DNA of 64,000 nucleotides from Cephaloticoccus capnophilus (GCF_001580045.1 NZ_LSZP01000047.1:55744-119743); one strand, 5' to 3'. Positions 40,832 through 50,791 are shown, numbered from the stretch's first letter. The notes: generated by a model not told the origin, from the letters alone. Program-made: numbers and translations.

Positions 40832-41755
40832 TTAGCTTAGCGTGACGCCTTTGGCTTTGGCGGCGCGGATGAGCGCTTCGGCCATGTCGCTGGGCGTCTC
40901 GGCTACCTCGATTCCGCACTCCTTAAAGCTGGCGATTTTGGCGGCGGCGGTGTCTTCGGCTCCGCCTACGATTGCGCCCGCGTGGCCCATCCGACGTCCG
41001 GCGGGAGCGGTCGTTCCAGCGATGAATCCGGCGACCGGTTTCTTGCAGTGCGCCTTAATCCAGCGTGCGGCCTCGACTTCGGCGGAGCCGCCGATTTCGC
41101 CAATCATGATAATGGCGTGGGTGTCGGGGTCGTCGTTGAAAAGTTTGATGACGTCGAGGTGCGAGGTGCCGTTGACCGGGTCGCCGCCAATCCCGACGCA
41201 GGTGGATTGGCCGATGCCGCGCGTGGTGAATTGGTAGACGGCTTCGTAGGTGAGCGTGCCCGAGCGCGAGACGATGCCCACGTGGCCTTTGCGGTGGATG
41301 TAGCCGGGGGCGATGCCGATGCGGCAACCGCCGTGCGAATCGGCACCGGTGCCGGGGGTGACGAGGCCGGGGCAGTTGGGGCCGATGAGGCGGGTTTTGC
41401 GGCCCTGCATGGCGCGTTTTACGCGCACCATGTCTTTGACGGGAATGCCTTCGGTGATGGCGACGGCGAGGTCGAGCTCGGCGTCCACGCATTCAAGGAT
41501 GGCGTCGGCGGCGAAGGGCGGTGGGACGAAGATCGCCGAGACGGTTGCGCCGGTTGCGGCGGCGGCTTCGGCAACAGAGTTGAAAATCGGCACGCGGTGC
41601 CCGGCGTGTTCAAAGACTTGGCCGCCTTTGCCGGGGGTGACTCCGGCGACGACTGCGCTGCCGTAGTCGAGCGAGAGTTGCGCGTGTTTCGCGCCAAAGG
41701 CTCCGGTGATGCCTTGGATGAGGACTTTGGTTTCGGGGGTGACGAGAATGGCCAT
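40832..41755 (-). CDS. sucD: Succinate--CoA ligase, alpha subunit
   Basis: Interconverts succinyl-CoA and succinate with substrate-level phosphorylation in the TCA cycle. It has 307 residues. CoA-binding fold [22 protein letters not shown] at the start, [28 protein letters not shown], and the phospho-histidine loop [19 protein letters not shown]. The alpha subunit starts 38 bases after the beta subunit gene on the minus strand. Slightly longer than E. coli SucD (289) through an insertion after the PNCPG motif. Confidence 0.97.
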   Translation of the reverse strand: MAILVTPETKVLIQGITGAFGAKHAQLSLDYGSAVVAGVTPGKGGQVFEHAGHRVPIFNSVAEAAAATGATVSAIFVPPPFAADAILECVDAELDLAVAITEGIPVKDMVRVKRAMQGRKTRLIGPNCPGLVTPGTGADSHGGCRIGIAPGYIHRKGHVGIVSRSGTLTYEAVYQFTTRGIGQSTCVGIGGDPVNGTSHLDVIKLFNDDPDTHAIIMIGEIGGSAEVEAARWIKAHCKKPVAGFIAGTTAPAGRRMGHAGAIVGGAEDTAAAKIASFKECGIEVAETPSDMAEALIRAAKAKGVTLS

Positions 41756-41793
41756 GATTTAAAGAGCTGAGAGGAGAGAGTGCGGGGGTGGCG

Positions 41794-42975
41794 TTAGGCG
41801 ACGAGGGCGACGATTTTTTGCGCGGAGTCGGCCATGCTGTCGGCGGGCGTGAGGGCGAGGCCGGAGGTGGCGAGTGTGGCCTTGCCTTGCGCGGCGTTGT
41901 TGCCTTCGAGCCGGACGACGAGCGGGAGCGTGAGGCCGACTTCGCGGACGGCCTCCACGATGCCTTCGGCGATAACGTTACAGTCCATGATGCCGCCGAA
42001 GATGTTGACGAGGATGCCGCGCACGTTGGCGTCGCCGAGGATGATTTTGAAGGCGGCTACGACTTTATCCTTCGAGGCACCGCCGCCCACGTCGAGGAAG
42101 TTGGCGGGGTTTCCGCCGTAGTGCTTGATGATGTCCATCGTGCTCATGGCGAGGCCCGCGCCGTTGACTAGGCAGGCGATGTTACCGTCGAGCGCGATGT
42201 AGGCGAGGTCGTGCTTGGAGGCTTCGATCTCCTTAGGGTCCTCTTCGTTGAGATCGCGTAGGGCGACGAGTTCGGGGTGGCGGTAGAGCGCGTTGGAGTC
42301 GAAGGAGACTTTGGCGTCGAGCGCGAGGACTTCGCCGGTCGGGGTAGTGATGAGGGGGTTGACCTCGACCATCGAGGCGTCGGTTTCCCAGAAGCAGGTG
42401 TAGAGGGCTTTTAGAAGTTTGGCGGCGTTTTTGGCTTCGGTGCCGCTTAGGCCGAGTGCGGCGATGAGTTCGCGCACTTGGAAGTCGGCGAGGCCGTAGG
42501 CGGGATCGACGAAGACCTTGGTGATTTTTTCAGGCGTCTCGTGAGCGACCTTTTCGATTTCTACGCCGCCTTCGGTCGAAGCGACGATGACGGGGCGCGA
42601 GCTGGCGCGGTCGAGAAGGATGGCGAGGTAGTATTCCTTAGCAATGTCGCTGGCGGCGGTGAAGTAGATCGTCTGCACCTTGCGACCGGCGGGGCCGGTT
42701 TGGGCGGTGACAAGCGTGTTGCCGAGCATCTTGGCCGCGAGCTCGGCGGCATCCGCCTTGGTTTTGCAAAACTTGACGCCACCTTGGAACCCGTCGGTGA
42801 AGGTGCCCTTGCCGCGACCACCGGCGTGGATTTGCGATTTTACCATGACCGGGCCTTCGGGGAGTTGGGCGAGGGCAGCGGCAAACTCGTCGGGCGACTT
42901 TGCGGGCACACCTGCGGGGACGGGGACGCCAAATTGGGAGAAGAGGGCCTTGGCCTGATACTCGTGGATATTCAT
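41794..42975 (-). CDS. sucC: Succinate--CoA ligase, beta subunit
   Basis: Nucleotide-binding subunit with an ATP-grasp fold, 393 residues. Start [60 protein letters not shown]; and the C-terminal [18 protein letters not shown] phosphohistidine-region motif. Forms an operon with sucD. No Shine-Dalgarno site precedes the ATG. The upstream gap of about 360 bases contains a perfect -10 hexamer on the same strand. Confidence 0.97.
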   Translation of the reverse strand: MNIHEYQAKALFSQFGVPVPAGVPAKSPDEFAAALAQLPEGPVMVKSQIHAGGRGKGTFTDGFQGGVKFCKTKADAAELAAKMLGNTLVTAQTGPAGRKVQTIYFTAASDIAKEYYLAILLDRASSRPVIVASTEGGVEIEKVAHETPEKITKVFVDPAYGLADFQVRELIAALGLSGTEAKNAAKLLKALYTCFWETDASMVEVNPLITTPTGEVLALDAKVSFDSNALYRHPELVALRDLNEEDPKEIEASKHDLAYIALDGNIACLVNGAGLAMSTMDIIKHYGGNPANFLDVGGGASKDKVVAAFKIILGDANVRGILVNIFGGIMDCNVIAEGIVEAVREVGLTLPLVVRLEGNNAAQGKATLATSGLALTPADSMADSAQKIVALVA

Positions 42976-43337
42976 GCGGGGGAGTTCTGTGAGAGAGCGG
43001 ACGAGAAAAACTGGGACGCTGGCGGACGGGCCGAGCCGATGCAGTTAAAAACTTTTGGCACTCCGTCGAAATCGCGTGCGTAGGATTTGGGGGGGCGAGG
43101 GCGGCAGCTGCATCAGCCGATGCTTATCCAGCCTGAGCCGCTTCCATCTGGTAGATTATAACAAGGCCTATAACGAAGTCTCCAATACGCCCGAACTTGC
43201 TAGCTGCGGCGCGGCGTTTGGAGGGATCGCCCTCATTTGTTTTGTGTGGGCAAAAGGGAGGATTCGTAGACGGCCCAAGAGTAGGGATAGCGGCCAGCGC
43301 GAGCTGGCAGAGAGAAGTACGCCTTCCCGCCTTTCGC
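42976..43337. other. Gap between rph and sucC, with a candidate sucC promoter
   Basis: I see no gene here. On the minus strand a perfect TATAAT (43160-43155) lies about 180 bases before sucC, with no convincing -35 at 16-18 bases, so the promoter is tentative. A 98-codon plus-strand frame (43055-43351) shows no recognisable protein character and is not called. The 3' end of rph shows no clear terminator. Confidence 0.35.
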
Positions 43338-44132
43338 TCACCGAGTGGTGAGGAGCGCGCGGGCGATTTGGGTTTGTTGTTGGGCGGCGAGGGTTTTTAG
43401 ACCGCCAGTCGCTAGGGCGAGGAGTTGCTGGAGTTGTTCGTGCGAAAAGGTGGCTTCCTCACCTGCGCCTTGGACTTCGACGAACTGGCCGCTGCCGGTC
43501 ATCACCACGTTGGCGTCTACTTCGGCGTCGCGGTCTTCGATGTAGTCGAGGTCGAGGACGGGCACTCCCTTTACAATGCCGACACTGACGGCGGCGACGG
43601 AGTCGCGAAAGGGGTTTTCGGCGATGCGTTTGGCGTCGATGAGTTTTTGCACGGCGAGGCGCGCGGCGACGTAAGCGCCGGTGATAGAGGCGGTGCGGGT
43701 GCCGCCGTCGGCTTGGAGTACGTCGCAGTCGATCCAGAGGGTGTTTTCGCCGAGTTTATCGAGGTCGATGCTGGCGCGTAGCGAACGACCTATGAGCCGC
43801 TGGATCTCGACCGAGCGGCCATCTTGTTTGCCGCGCGAGGAGTCGCGTGATTTGCGGTCGAGCGTGGAGTAGGGGAGCATGGAGTACTCGGCGGTGAGCC
43901 AGCCGCCTTTGATGCCTTGCTGGCGCATCCAAGCGGGGACTTTGGGCTCGATCATCGCCGCGCAGATGACGCGGGTTTGCCCAAAGGAAACGAGCACCGA
44001 GCCGGTGGCGTGTGGGGCGATTCCGAGCTCGAACTGGATGGGGCGGAGTTGGTCGTTGGCGCGTCCGTCGTGGCGGCGATTTGCGTTGCGAGCAGTGGCC
44101 GTGGGGACGGGCGAAGGAGCGGTTTCGGACAT
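43338..44132 (-). CDS. rph: Ribonuclease PH
   Basis: Phosphorolytic exoribonuclease that trims tRNA 3' ends. It has 264 residues from ATG 44132, which follows hprK by 17 bases; the longer open frame lies inside hprK. Features: [20 protein letters not shown], the signature-like [40 protein letters not shown] with catalytic acidic residues, and [20 protein letters not shown]. The N-terminal 25 residues ([20 protein letters not shown]) are low-complexity and extra. It is the last gene of a long minus-strand operon. Confidence 0.96.
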   Translation of the reverse strand: MSETAPSPVPTATARNANRRHDGRANDQLRPIQFELGIAPHATGSVLVSFGQTRVICAAMIEPKVPAWMRQQGIKGGWLTAEYSMLPYSTLDRKSRDSSRGKQDGRSVEIQRLIGRSLRASIDLDKLGENTLWIDCDVLQADGGTRTASITGAYVAARLAVQKLIDAKRIAENPFRDSVAAVSVGIVKGVPVLDLDYIEDRDAEVDANVVMTGSGQFVEVQGAGEEATFSHEQLQQLLALATGGLKTLAAQQQTQIARALLTTR

Positions 44133-44149
44133 ACTTTGGGCTTGGGTAT

Positions 44150-45124
44150 TTAGTTTTTGAGCAAGGGGTTTGGTGGAGTTTGGCCCGTCATGTGCGCGAT
44201 AAGCCGGTCGTTGAAATCTTTGGCGGGGTCGTGGCCGATGGTTTTGAGCGCTTGGACGAGCGCGGCGACTTCGACGAGGCGGGCCATGTCGCGCCCAGGG
44301 CGCACGTACAGCTCGATGTAGGGGATTTTGACGCCGAGGATCGTGTAGTAGGCTTGCTCGAGGCCGGTGCGCTCTTCTTGGACTTCGGGCGTCCACTCTT
44401 GGAGCGTAATGACGAGATCAATCCGTTTTTGATGCCGTACGGATTTGATGCCGAACATTTCCGTAATGTTGATAATGCCGATGCCTCGACACTCCATCCA
44501 ACCGCGGTTGAGCGGGCGGCTGGTGGCCATGAGTTCGCGCTCGTCGAGGAGTTTGACGACGGTGAGGTCGTCGGCGACGAGCGAGTGACCACGCTGAATG
44601 AGGGCGAGTGCGCACTCGCTTTTACCGATGCCGCTGGAGCCGCGCAGGAGGACGCCGACTCCCTTGATGTCGAGCGTAGTGGCGTGCTCGATACCGGTGG
44701 GGGCAAACTCGTTATCGATGCACAGGGTCGCCATGTTCACGTATTTCATCGTGATCATGGGGGTGCGAAAGATGGGGAGCCCGATTTGTGCGGCGACTTC
44801 GAGCATCCAGAGCGGGGGATGGTAGTTGCGCGTGAGGACGAGGCAGGGGATGTGCTTGCGCGCCATCTCGCGCAGAATGAAGGCGCTGCGCTCGGGGCTG
44901 AGACTTTTGAGATAGGTCATCTCGGCGGCCCCGAGTACTTGGATGCGCTTGTTCGCGAAGTATTTGAGGAAGCCGGTTAGCGCGAGGGCGGGGCGGTTGA
45001 TGGAGCCTTCTTTAATCAGGCGGTATAGGCCCATGCCGGAGCGGGTGAGTAGCTCCATTTGCAGTTTCTCACCGTAGGTGGCGAAAAACTGGCCGACTGT
45101 GATGCCGTGGACGTCCTTTTTCAC
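44150..45124 (-). CDS. hprK: HPr kinase/phosphorylase
   Basis: 324 residues, GTG start. Bifunctional enzyme that phosphorylates and dephosphorylates HPr on Ser46; in many Gram-negatives it sits in PTS-Ntr-like regulation. The N-terminal domain (about 1-130) is followed by a P-loop [15 protein letters not shown] near residue 158. The VADDLT acidic segment and the HprK signature [15 protein letters not shown] complete the catalytic domain. It lies directly after lptB (13-base gap) and before rph. HPr itself is not in the window. Confidence 0.95.
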   Translation of the reverse strand: MKKDVHGITVGQFFATYGEKLQMELLTRSGMGLYRLIKEGSINRPALALTGFLKYFANKRIQVLGAAEMTYLKSLSPERSAFILREMARKHIPCLVLTRNYHPPLWMLEVAAQIGLPIFRTPMITMKYVNMATLCIDNEFAPTGIEHATTLDIKGVGVLLRGSSGIGKSECALALIQRGHSLVADDLTVVKLLDERELMATSRPLNRGWMECRGIGIINITEMFGIKSVRHQKRIDLVITLQEWTPEVQEERTGLEQAYYTILGVKIPYIELYVRPGRDMARLVEVAALVQALKTIGHDPAKDFNDRLIAHMTGQTPPNPLLKN

Positions 45125-45137
45125 AGAGTGAGATTTG

Positions 45138-45920
45138 TCAGAGGTTAAAGTCCTCGCCGAGGTAGAACTCGCGGGCTTGGGCGTCGCCGATTAGAAACTG
45201 TGCACTGCCATGAGTGAGGACGCGGCCTTGGTGGATGAGGTAGGCGCGGTCGACGATGCGCAGGGTTTCGCGCACGTTGTGATCGGTAATGACGATGCCG
45301 ATACCGCGCGCTTTGAGCTGGAGGATGATGCGTTGGACTTCGGCGACGGAGATGGGGTCAATCGCCGCGAAGGGCTCGTCCATCAGGAGGAATTTGGGGC
45401 GAGTGACGAGGGAGCGGGCGATTTCGAGCCGTCGGCGTTCGCCGCCGGAAAGCGTGAAGGCTTTTTGTTTGGCGACGTGGGTGAGGCTGAGCTCTTCGAG
45501 GTGCTGGGCGACACGGGTGCGGCGTTCAGCGCGGGGGACTTGCGTCGCCTCGGCTATGGCAAGAAGGTTTTCTTCGACGGTGAGTTTGCGAAAGACGGAG
45601 GGCTCTTGGGGCAGATAGCCGATGCCGAGCCGTGCGCGTTCGTGCATCCGCAGCCGCGTGAGGTCGGTATTGCCTAAGCTGACGAGCCCGCGTGTCGCGG
45701 GCACGAGCCCGACAATCATGTAAAACGTCGTAGTCTTGCCCGCCCCGTTGGGCCCGAGCAGTCCGACGATTTCTCCGGGGCGAAAGGAGAGGTCGATGCC
45801 GTCGACGACGTTGCGCGGGCCGTAGGTTTTGACGAGACCGTGCGCCGAAAGCGCGTCCTTTTCGTCAGTAGAAACGGAACCAGCGGCATGGGGAGACGTA
45901 TCGACGAGAGACTCGGACAT
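45138..45920 (-). CDS. lptB: LPS export ABC transporter ATP-binding protein
   Basis: 260 residues. ATPase that drives LPS extraction from the inner membrane with LptFG. Walker A GLLGPNGAGKTTTFYMIVGL, Q-loop-region IGYLPQEPSVFRKLTVEENL (close to the LptB consensus), signature LSGGERRRLEIARSL, Walker B FLLMDEPFAAIDPI, and H-loop VITDHNVRETLRI. The FAAIDPI and YLPQEPSVFRKLTV stretches separate LptB from general branched-chain amino acid ATPases. Its N terminus is about 20 residues longer than E. coli LptB. lptF and lptG are not in the window. Confidence 0.96.
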   Translation of the reverse strand: MSESLVDTSPHAAGSVSTDEKDALSAHGLVKTYGPRNVVDGIDLSFRPGEIVGLLGPNGAGKTTTFYMIVGLVPATRGLVSLGNTDLTRLRMHERARLGIGYLPQEPSVFRKLTVEENLLAIAEATQVPRAERRTRVAQHLEELSLTHVAKQKAFTLSGGERRRLEIARSLVTRPKFLLMDEPFAAIDPISVAEVQRIILQLKARGIGIVITDHNVRETLRIVDRAYLIHQGRVLTHGSAQFLIGDAQAREFYLGEDFNL

Positions 45921-45937
45921 GTGGGCGCGACTAAGGG

Positions 45938-46537
45938 TTATTGCGAGTTTCCCGAAGAGCTCGTTGATGCGCGGGGGGCCTTGGTTTCGTCGTCGAAGCC
46001 TAGGTCTTTAATCGGCGGCAGCGTGATGCGTGCGGGGGCCTCTGCCGTGCCTTCGATGACGGCGCGCCGCTGGCCACGATAGAGGACGAGTTGGGGGCCG
46101 GTGGCCGAGTAGTCTCCGTCGAGGCTGCGAACGATGGGGTTTTCGCTCAAAACGATGCGGTCTTCGCCCGGGAACACCTCGGCACGGCCACAGCTTGCCT
46201 CACGGTCGCCTTGGACGATGCGGACGTTACCCGTGGCGACGAGCGACTTAAAGTTGCCGTACTGGCCGAGTGTCGCAGCGGGGTCTCCTTTGCGCGTGGC
46301 GACGACTTTTAGGAAGTCGCAGTGCAAGGAGAGGTTGTTGCCGGTGACGACGACCGAGTCGCTAAAGGTCGCGGTGGTCTCGGTATCGGTGCTGATGAGT
46401 TCGGAGAGGCCGGCACACTTGATGACGGTGGGCGGCGGCGGCGTGTTTACGGTTTGGCCGTGGGCGGTGAGCGATATGCACCACAGCGTTGCAAATACTA
46501 TGGGGCCGAAAACGGGGCGGCGGCAGAAATGGCTCAT
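45938..46537 (-). CDS. lptA: LPS periplasmic bridge protein LptA-like (OstA domain)
   Basis: 199 residues with a signal peptide (PIVFATLWCISLTAHGQ). The OstA-type beta-jellyroll is seen in TTATFSDSVVVTGNNLSLHC, SLVATGNVRIVQGDREASCG and GEDRIVLSENPIVRSLDGDY, the repeated strand pattern of LptA proteins that form the periplasmic LPS slide. It overlaps the preceding lptC-like gene by four bases and is followed by lptB 17 bases later, so order confirms the assignment. A Ser/Asn-rich tail ends the protein. Confidence 0.85.
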   Translation of the reverse strand: MSHFCRRPVFGPIVFATLWCISLTAHGQTVNTPPPPTVIKCAGLSELISTDTETTATFSDSVVVTGNNLSLHCDFLKVVATRKGDPAATLGQYGNFKSLVATGNVRIVQGDREASCGRAEVFPGEDRIVLSENPIVRSLDGDYSATGPQLVLYRGQRRAVIEGTAEAPARITLPPIKDLGFDDETKAPRASTSSSGNSQ

Positions 46538-47073
46538 CGGAGGAGGTCGGGCAGGGAGCTTTGGAAGCGGATGCGGGTGTTTTTAGCGATAGAGACTTTT
46601 CTCGCGGCGTGCTCATAACGCCAGCCGATGCCGGTGATCTCGACGTCGTCGCGGATGATTCGCACGGGGCCTTCGCCGCTAATCGTTTCTTCGTCGGTGA
46701 GCGCGGTGGCTTGCGGGCTGAGTAGGATGGTTTCGATGGCGCTCTGCGCTGTACCGTCGAAGAGCGTAAGGTTGAGGTTGGTCAGTTCGATCTGGTTGGG
46801 GCCGACGATTGCTTCGCTGCTTTCGATTAACATCGAGCGGTGGCCTTGTGCGTTAAATGTGGGGAGCCGAAACTGGCTGAGCGGGGCGCGCATGGAGAGG
46901 CCGTCGCGCGGAGTGCTGTCTTCCTGTGTGGCGGGGTCGGCTATCGGCTTTTGGGGCTCGGAAGCGCGGACCTGAGAGGCGACCGCGACGAGGAGCGCTG
47001 CGGCAAGTAGCGCGGTAACGAGACGGCGACGGGAACTGTGCCGACTGCGCACGCTTAGGAAGATCGTATTCAT
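46534..47073 (-). CDS. lptC: LptC-like periplasmic protein
   Basis: 179 residues with a signal peptide or anchor (LVTALLAAALLVAVASQVRA). The remainder resembles the LptC/OstA fold: SMRAPLSQFRLPTFNAQGHR, SMLIESSEAIVGPNQIELTN, LTLFDGTAQSAIETILLS, GEGPVRIIRDDVEITGIGWR and ARKVSIAKNTRIRF are alternating strands like those of LptC, which passes LPS from LptB2FG to LptA. Assigned by fold-like character and by position between kdsC and lptA; the sequence is divergent, and lptC is a role inferred from context. Confidence 0.7.
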   Translation of the reverse strand: MNTIFLSVRSRHSSRRRLVTALLAAALLVAVASQVRASEPQKPIADPATQEDSTPRDGLSMRAPLSQFRLPTFNAQGHRSMLIESSEAIVGPNQIELTNLNLTLFDGTAQSAIETILLSPQATALTDEETISGEGPVRIIRDDVEITGIGWRYEHAARKVSIAKNTRIRFQSSLPDLLR

Positions 47074-47082
47074 CGTATCGTG

Positions 47083-47631
47083 TTACTGCTTAACCGCAGC
47101 GGCTTCGGTGCCGCGGTGGGCGCCGAGGATGTGTTCGCAGACTTCGCGGACTGCACCGCGACCGGCGGCGCGGGCGGGGACATAGTTTGCGGCGTCGAGC
47201 GCAGAGGGCATGGCTTCAGGTGCGGCGATGCCAACGCCGGCCCAGGAAATCGCGGGCGCATCAATGTCGTCGTCGCCCATGTAGGCGCAGTGTTCGGGGC
47301 TGAGCCGGAGGCGCGCGGCGAGCTCGCTGAGCGCGGCGAGTTTGTCGGTGCGCCCTTGGATGAGGTGCGGGATACCGAGTTCGCGTGCGCGGCGGGTGGT
47401 GGCTTCGGAGGGGCGGCCACTGATCCACGCGGTGGTGATTCCGGCGCGGGCCAAGCGCACGAGTCCCATCCCGTCGAGGATGGAGAAGACCTTGGCCTCT
47501 GTGCCGTCGGAGGCGATTTGGACAGTGCCGTCGGTGAGGACGCCATCGACATCCATCGCGAAAAGCCGGATTTTTGCCCAGTCGGTCGCAGTCGCTGCAT
47601 TACGTGCGGGAGTGGTCTGTGTCGTGGTCAT
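47083..47631 (-). CDS. kdsC: 3-deoxy-D-manno-octulosonate 8-phosphate phosphatase
   Basis: Small C0-type HAD phosphatase of Kdo synthesis, 182 residues. HAD motif I FAMDVDGVLTDGTVQIASDG, motif II TAWISGRPSE, Lys in LIQGRTDKLAALSEL, motif III MGDDDIDAPAISWAGVGIA. All catalytic Asp residues are present. Ends in KQ after a 10-residue tail. It overlaps the E1 gene by four bases and precedes lptC by nine, linking Kdo synthesis to LPS export. Confidence 0.94.
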   Translation of the reverse strand: MTTTQTTPARNAATATDWAKIRLFAMDVDGVLTDGTVQIASDGTEAKVFSILDGMGLVRLARAGITTAWISGRPSEATTRRARELGIPHLIQGRTDKLAALSELAARLRLSPEHCAYMGDDDIDAPAISWAGVGIAAPEAMPSALDAANYVPARAAGRGAVREVCEHILGAHRGTEAAAVKQ

Positions 47632-49661
47632 CCGAGCCAGTTGAGGAGTTGTTCGATAATGCTATCTTGTTGCGGGCGGTACACGTTTTCCAACTCGGAG
47701 GAGAAGGGCACAGGGACATCCATCGAGCCGATACGCAGCGGCGGGGCCTTCATGTGGGCGAAGTGGCTTTCGGTGAGTCGTGCAGCGAGCTCCGCGCCGA
47801 AGCCGTGTGTGCGCCGGCCCTCGTGGATGATGGCGAGCCGGCCGGTGCGTGCGAGCGAGGTCTCGATTTGGTCGAGTTTTAGCGGTGAGAGCGCGCGAAG
47901 GTCGAAGAGGTCGAGGGTGATTTCGTACTCGTCGGCGAGGTAAGCGCAGACGGCTTCCGTGCGGCGAACGGCTTCGCCGTAGCTGATGACGGTAGCGGCG
48001 TCGCCTTGGGCGAGCTGCTTGGGCTCCCAGATTTTTTTGTAGTCGGGGTTCCACGCCACCGGCTGTTTAGGGGAGCGGTACAGGGCTTTGTTTTCGAAAA
48101 GGAGGACGGGGTTATTGTCTTCGTAAGCGGCGAGCAGCGCGTCGAAGGCGTCTTGCGGAGTGCTCGGGTAAAGGGCTTTGAGCCCGGGGAAGGAGAGGAA
48201 GGTCGCTTCTAGTTCCTGCGAGTGGAATGAGCCGAGTTGGACGCTGCCGCAGGGGAAGCGCAGGACGAGTGGGCAGGCCGCACCGGCGCGGAAGAAGTAG
48301 GTCGCTGCGTTTTGGGTGATTTGGGTGACGGCTTCGGTGGCGAAGTCGGCAAATTGAAACTCCTCAATCGGGCGGTATCCGCTGAGCGCGAGGCCGATCG
48401 CGTAACCGGTGCAGGCACTTTCGGCGAGCGGGGTATTAAAGACGCGGGAGCGGCCAAACTCGTCGAGGAGGCCGTCGGTGACTTTAAAGGCACCGCCGTA
48501 GCGGCCAATGTCTTGACCAAGGATGAGCGACTCGGGGCGCTCGCTTAAAATTTTGCGGTGCGCCGCGGTGATGGCTTGCGCAAAGTTAAGCGGCTGTGGC
48601 TCGGCAGGGGTCGCCGCCCAAGTGATGGGCGCGCGCGCGGTCGGCGCTGCGAAGAGTTCGCCGAGCATGTCGCCTGCACTCGGGCCGGGGATCGCGAGTG
48701 AGTGCTTCACACAGGCTTCGAGGTAGTGGTCGAGCTCGGCTTCGATTTCGCTAAGGGCGCTGTCTTGGCCTTCGCGTACTAGTTTTTCGCGGAATCGCGG
48801 TAGCGGGTCGGCGGCGTGGAAGGCGTCGTTTTCGCCGGGCTTTAGGTAGTCGCACGTGTCATACGCGGCGTGGCCGCGCAGCCGAAGGGTGTGTGCTTCG
48901 ATGAGGATGGGCTGCGAGTTTGCGCGGACTCGGTCGATGGCTGCGCCGAGTGTTTGGGCAAAGGCTTCGGCGTCGGTCGCATCGGCACTGATGCCTTCGA
49001 TGCCGTAACCGGCGGCGCGTTGCCAGAGTTGCACGTTTTGCGGGTACTGCTCTTCGGTCGGGGTAGAGTAGGCGTAGCGGTTGTTTTCTATGACGAAGAC
49101 GATGGGCAGCCCGAGCAGTGAGGCGAGGTTGAGTGATTCGTGTACGTCACCCGTGCTGGAGGAGCCATCGCCGAAGAAGGCGAAGCCGACGGCGGGCTCG
49201 CCGTTGCGCCGTTGGGCATCGGTAGCGCCGAGGACGTTGGAAATCATCGTGCCGAGGTGGCTAATCATCGGCAGCGAGCGGTTGGCGGGATCACCGTGGT
49301 GTACGTTGCCTTCGCGGGCTTTGGTGGGGCTTTGCGCGTTGGCAAAGTATTGGTTGAGGTGCTCGCAGAGGTGCCCACTCCAGATGAGGTGCCCGCCGAG
49401 GCCGCGATGGGTGAAGGAGACGACGTCGCGGGCTTTATCCGCTAAAAGTGCGAGTGGGACGATGAGGGCCTCGTTGCCTTGGCCGCCGGTGACCGTGCCT
49501 TTGATGAGTCCTTGGCGAAACAGGTCGAGGATACGGTTATCGGTTGCGCGCGAGAGGTACATCCAAGCGTAGAGCTGGAGGAGGGCCTCGGTGCGGCGGT
49601 TTTCCAAGTCCTCGCAGCGCAGTGTGCGCGCCTCAAGTCGCGTGGGTATCGTGGGCAACAT
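47628..49661 (-). CDS. 2-oxoacid dehydrogenase E1, fused alpha-beta subunits
   Basis: 677 residues. The N-terminal half is E1-alpha (GGQGNEALIVPLALLADKAR; TPP motif FFGDGSSSTGDVHESLNLAS to VIENN). The C-terminal half, from about 365, is E1-beta (LILGQDIGRYGGAFKVTDGL, NTPLAESACTGYAIGLAL, EEFQFADFATEAVTQI, FPCGSVQLGSFHSQELEATF). This decarboxylates pyruvate or branched-chain 2-oxoacids and passes acyl groups to E2. Single-chain alpha-beta fusions of branched-chain type exist in Bacteroidota and Verrucomicrobiota. No E2 or E3 gene is adjacent. Substrate is uncertain. It starts a transcript that continues into kdsC, lptC and lptA. Confidence 0.9.
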   Translation of the reverse strand: MLPTIPTRLEARTLRCEDLENRRTEALLQLYAWMYLSRATDNRILDLFRQGLIKGTVTGGQGNEALIVPLALLADKARDVVSFTHRGLGGHLIWSGHLCEHLNQYFANAQSPTKAREGNVHHGDPANRSLPMISHLGTMISNVLGATDAQRRNGEPAVGFAFFGDGSSSTGDVHESLNLASLLGLPIVFVIENNRYAYSTPTEEQYPQNVQLWQRAAGYGIEGISADATDAEAFAQTLGAAIDRVRANSQPILIEAHTLRLRGHAAYDTCDYLKPGENDAFHAADPLPRFREKLVREGQDSALSEIEAELDHYLEACVKHSLAIPGPSAGDMLGELFAAPTARAPITWAATPAEPQPLNFAQAITAAHRKILSERPESLILGQDIGRYGGAFKVTDGLLDEFGRSRVFNTPLAESACTGYAIGLALSGYRPIEEFQFADFATEAVTQITQNAATYFFRAGAACPLVLRFPCGSVQLGSFHSQELEATFLSFPGLKALYPSTPQDAFDALLAAYEDNNPVLLFENKALYRSPKQPVAWNPDYKKIWEPKQLAQGDAATVISYGEAVRRTEAVCAYLADEYEITLDLFDLRALSPLKLDQIETSLARTGRLAIIHEGRRTHGFGAELAARLTESHFAHMKAPPLRIGSMDVPVPFSSELENVYRPQQDSIIEQLLNWLG

Positions 49662-49743
49662 AACTGGCGGGCGACGCTGGCGGGTTGCGCCGCAGCCTCA
49701 ATCGTTTTTTGGTCGGTCGTGCCGAAGGGCTTGCGCGTGCCGC

Positions 49744-50187
49744 TTACGCGAGCGAGTCGAGTTTTTCGATGCGGGGCAGGTGGCGCCCACCCTCGAACGG
49801 GGTTGCTAGCCATACGCGGACGATGCGTAGCGCGTCTTCGAGCGAGATCGTGCGTTCGCCCAAGCTTAGGCAATTGGCGTCGTTGTGCGCGCGGTTCCAG
49901 ATGGCGACTTGCTCGTTCCAACACAAGCCGCAGCGCACACCCTTGACGCGGTTGGCACTCATCGCCTCGCCATTGCCCGAGCCGCCGAGCACGATGCCGC
50001 GCTGCACCTCGCCCGCCGCGACGGCACGCGCCACGGGGAAACAATAGTCGGGGTAGTCGCAGCTCGTCTCGCCCGAGTCGGTGCCGTAGTCGCGCACAGT
50101 GTGGCCTTCCTCTAGGAGCATGGCCTTAATGGCCTCTTTGTAACGAAATCCGGCGTGGTCGGAGCCGATAGCGATTGAGAACTTCAT
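49744..50187 (-). CDS. rpiB: Ribose 5-phosphate isomerase B
   Basis: 147 residues from ATG 50187 (the frame is open far upstream but that part overlaps the divergent lipoprotein gene). RpiB/LacA fold: IAIGSDHAGFRYKEAIKAML, YPDYCFPVARAVAAGEVQRG, IVLGGSGNGEAMSANRVKGV (anion-hole region; the usual catalytic Cys of GTGIG-type members is replaced by Ser in GSGNGE), HNDANCLSLGERTISLEDA. Interconverts ribose 5-phosphate and ribulose 5-phosphate, or acts on allose 6-phosphate. It lies 82 bases before the E1 gene and may head the operon. Confidence 0.93.
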   Translation of the reverse strand: MKFSIAIGSDHAGFRYKEAIKAMLLEEGHTVRDYGTDSGETSCDYPDYCFPVARAVAAGEVQRGIVLGGSGNGEAMSANRVKGVRCGLCWNEQVAIWNRAHNDANCLSLGERTISLEDALRIVRVWLATPFEGGRHLPRIEKLDSLA

Positions 50188-50305
50188 AGATTCGAGGTGG
50201 AGAGAGTGGAGGCGCTTGGCAGCAGGAGAGCTGTGTGAGGTTGTGAGTAAAGCCTTGTGAGGGATTGAGTGTGGCGTAGCGTCCGCTTTGCAACGCTTGT
50301 CACCT

Positions 50306-50779
50306 ATGCAAATAACACCCCATTCCCGTCGCCTCCTTTTCTCCTTAGCTGCTGCGCTGTTTGCGCTCGTTATTTCCGGCTGCTCCACGCCCGCTGGCCG
50401 GATTACTAAAAACCAAGATGCCTTTGATTCATGGCCGGTCGAAGTGCGCGAAAAGATTCGCGCGGGCGAAGTCGATCTGGGTTTCACGCCGGCCCAAGTG
50501 CTCGTCGCCCTCGGCAAACCGACACGCAGCTACTCGCACAAAAGCGAGGGGAGCGAGGCCGAGATTTGGGCTTACTCGGGTAAGTCGGGCAAGTGGCCGG
50601 TCGGCCTTTCGGTTGGGCTCGGAGTGGGTCGCAGCAGCGGCGGTTGGGGTAGGGGCACCAGTACCGGTGGCGCAATTGGGATTAACACCGGCAACTATGG
50701 GCATGCTGCAGTCGATGAAGCGCTGCGCGTTATCTTCGAGAACGGGGTAGTCGTCGCGGTCGAAGCTCGCCAAAGCTGA
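50306..50779 (+). CDS. Small lipoprotein with a BamE-like core
   Basis: 157 residues from ATG 50306. Type II signal peptide RRLLFSLAAALFALVISGCS, cysteine near residue 26. VREKIRAGEVDLGFTPAQVL and the following LVALGKPTR resemble the SmpA/OmlA (BamE) pattern in which a helix leads into a short beta sheet. A Gly-rich stretch (GLGVGRSSGGWGRGTSTGG) fills the middle, followed by a strand region (ALRVIFENGVVVAVEA). The homology is weak and I would not call it BamE. It diverges from rpiB and converges on nadK across repeat C. Confidence 0.65.
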   Translation: MQITPHSRRLLFSLAAALFALVISGCSTPAGRITKNQDAFDSWPVEVREKIRAGEVDLGFTPAQVLVALGKPTRSYSHKSEGSEAEIWAYSGKSGKWPVGLSVGLGVGRSSGGWGRGTSTGGAIGINTGNYGHAAVDEALRVIFENGVVVAVEARQS

Positions 50780-50791
50780 TTCATCAAGTCG

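Noticed and set aside
43055..43351. 98-codon plus-strand frame in the rph-sucC gap
   Set aside because: No recognisable motif or ribosome signal, and it runs into the 3' end of rph.
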